Below are positions 63,752-64,000 of a DNA stretch of 64,000 bases, one piece after another. A program made the translations under genes and the position numbers. Numbering within the stretch: position 1 is the stretch's first letter; every line of letters starts with the position of its first letter. Source of the DNA: Skermanella aerolata KACC 11604 (lineage in GTDB: Bacteria > Pseudomonadota > Alphaproteobacteria > Azospirillales > Azospirillaceae). Under the pieces are notes generated by a model. It was not told the origin of the DNA. It saw nothing but the letters and a program-made list of their open reading frames with translations, and searched no databases. The stretch spans positions 103,227 to 167,226 of the forward strand of contig NZ_AVFK01000015.1 of assembly GCF_000936425.1 (NCBI RefSeq), in the 5' to 3' direction.

Positions 63752-64000
63752 GGTGGTACTGAAAGGCTGAAGGGTCGGGCCGCACCTTAGCACCCGATGC
63801 GGCAGCGTCACCCGTCGAAAAGTCGCAGGGGACACCCGCAGCGATGCAAACTCACGAAAATTTAGGAAAGTTCGCTATATGCCTGTGCCTATGACCGACG
63901 TCACACGCCGTGGCGTTGGTCCAATAACCAACATCCGGGTGTCCCCATGTCTTATACCAACGGCATTAAACATTGACCTTTGCCCATGGCCTGGTTGCGA

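Noticed and set aside
63836..64000. Possible gene start at the right edge
   Set aside because: Only very short frames are present and no ribosome binding site with an open frame to the edge was found.

Overview
The window is high-GC DNA with closely packed genes, many of them sharing ATGA or GTGA stop/start overlaps. The mix of genes (class I PHA synthase, dipeptide-type ABC transport, FAD dehydrogenase with cytochrome partner, FHA/PP2C signalling, LuxR-type regulators) and the protein flavour suggest an alphaproteobacterium of the Rhodospirillales, most like Azospirillum or Skermanella. That placement is inference from protein character, not from a search. No rRNA, tRNA, CRISPR array, insertion sequence or phage gene was seen.

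Layout. 0-9 kb: a leftward catabolic/transport block with the N-terminal end of a hydantoin/Asp-Glu racemase, a five-gene peptide/opine-type ABC transporter (SBP, two permeases, two ATPases), a hydratase of the FAH family, a KdgK-type sugar kinase and an MBL-fold hydrolase. 9-11.4 kb: a YbjN-like protein and two divergent NarL/LuxR response regulators, one of which lacks the phosphoacceptor Asp. 11.4-16.3 kb: PHA synthase, a small protein, a PhaC-like serine hydrolase and an NMT1-type binding protein. An AT-rich gene-poor patch follows (16.3-17.0 kb). 17.0-20.8 kb: a three-gene FAD dehydrogenase operon (unusual monohaem protein, small subunit, GMC catalytic subunit) closed by a strong terminator. 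21-34.5 kb: mostly single metabolic and stress genes (DSD1-like PLP enzyme, PKHD hydroxylase, SagB-type oxidase, formamidase-like hydrolase, phosphatase, MetX-like hydrolase with a nonsense codon, M20 peptidase, DnaQ-type exonuclease, free Met-R-sulfoxide reductase, S10 carboxypeptidase).

34.5-50.4 kb is the most unusual region and looks like one system. It holds a cytoplasmic parvulin-type prolyl isomerase coupled to an HlyD-like adaptor, a RimK-like ATP-grasp enzyme directly downstream of an 82-residue Gly/Ser-rich peptide gene with a long hairpin between them, a PP2C phosphatase, a class III cyclase-FHA fusion, an FHA transmembrane protein, a second divergent ATP-grasp-like protein, three translationally coupled large TolC-like outer-membrane proteins, and a sigma54-dependent activator. 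The arrangement suggests a ribosomally made, ATP-grasp-modified peptide or short protein exported through an HlyD/TolC route under cyclase/phosphothreonine control. No ABC exporter ATPase and no Ser/Thr kinase is in the window, so these would have to be encoded elsewhere.

50.4-64 kb: a small membrane protein, a stand-alone EF-G paralogue with terminator, a 1.1-kb gene-free stretch with a consensus DnaA box and twin palindromes, a receiver-only response regulator, small conserved-looking ORFs, an FtsK-type translocase without its membrane domain, a PAS protein, a histidine kinase/OmpR regulator pair next to a DegP protease, a HisC-type aminotransferase and a protein with an HEIAHW metal-binding motif.
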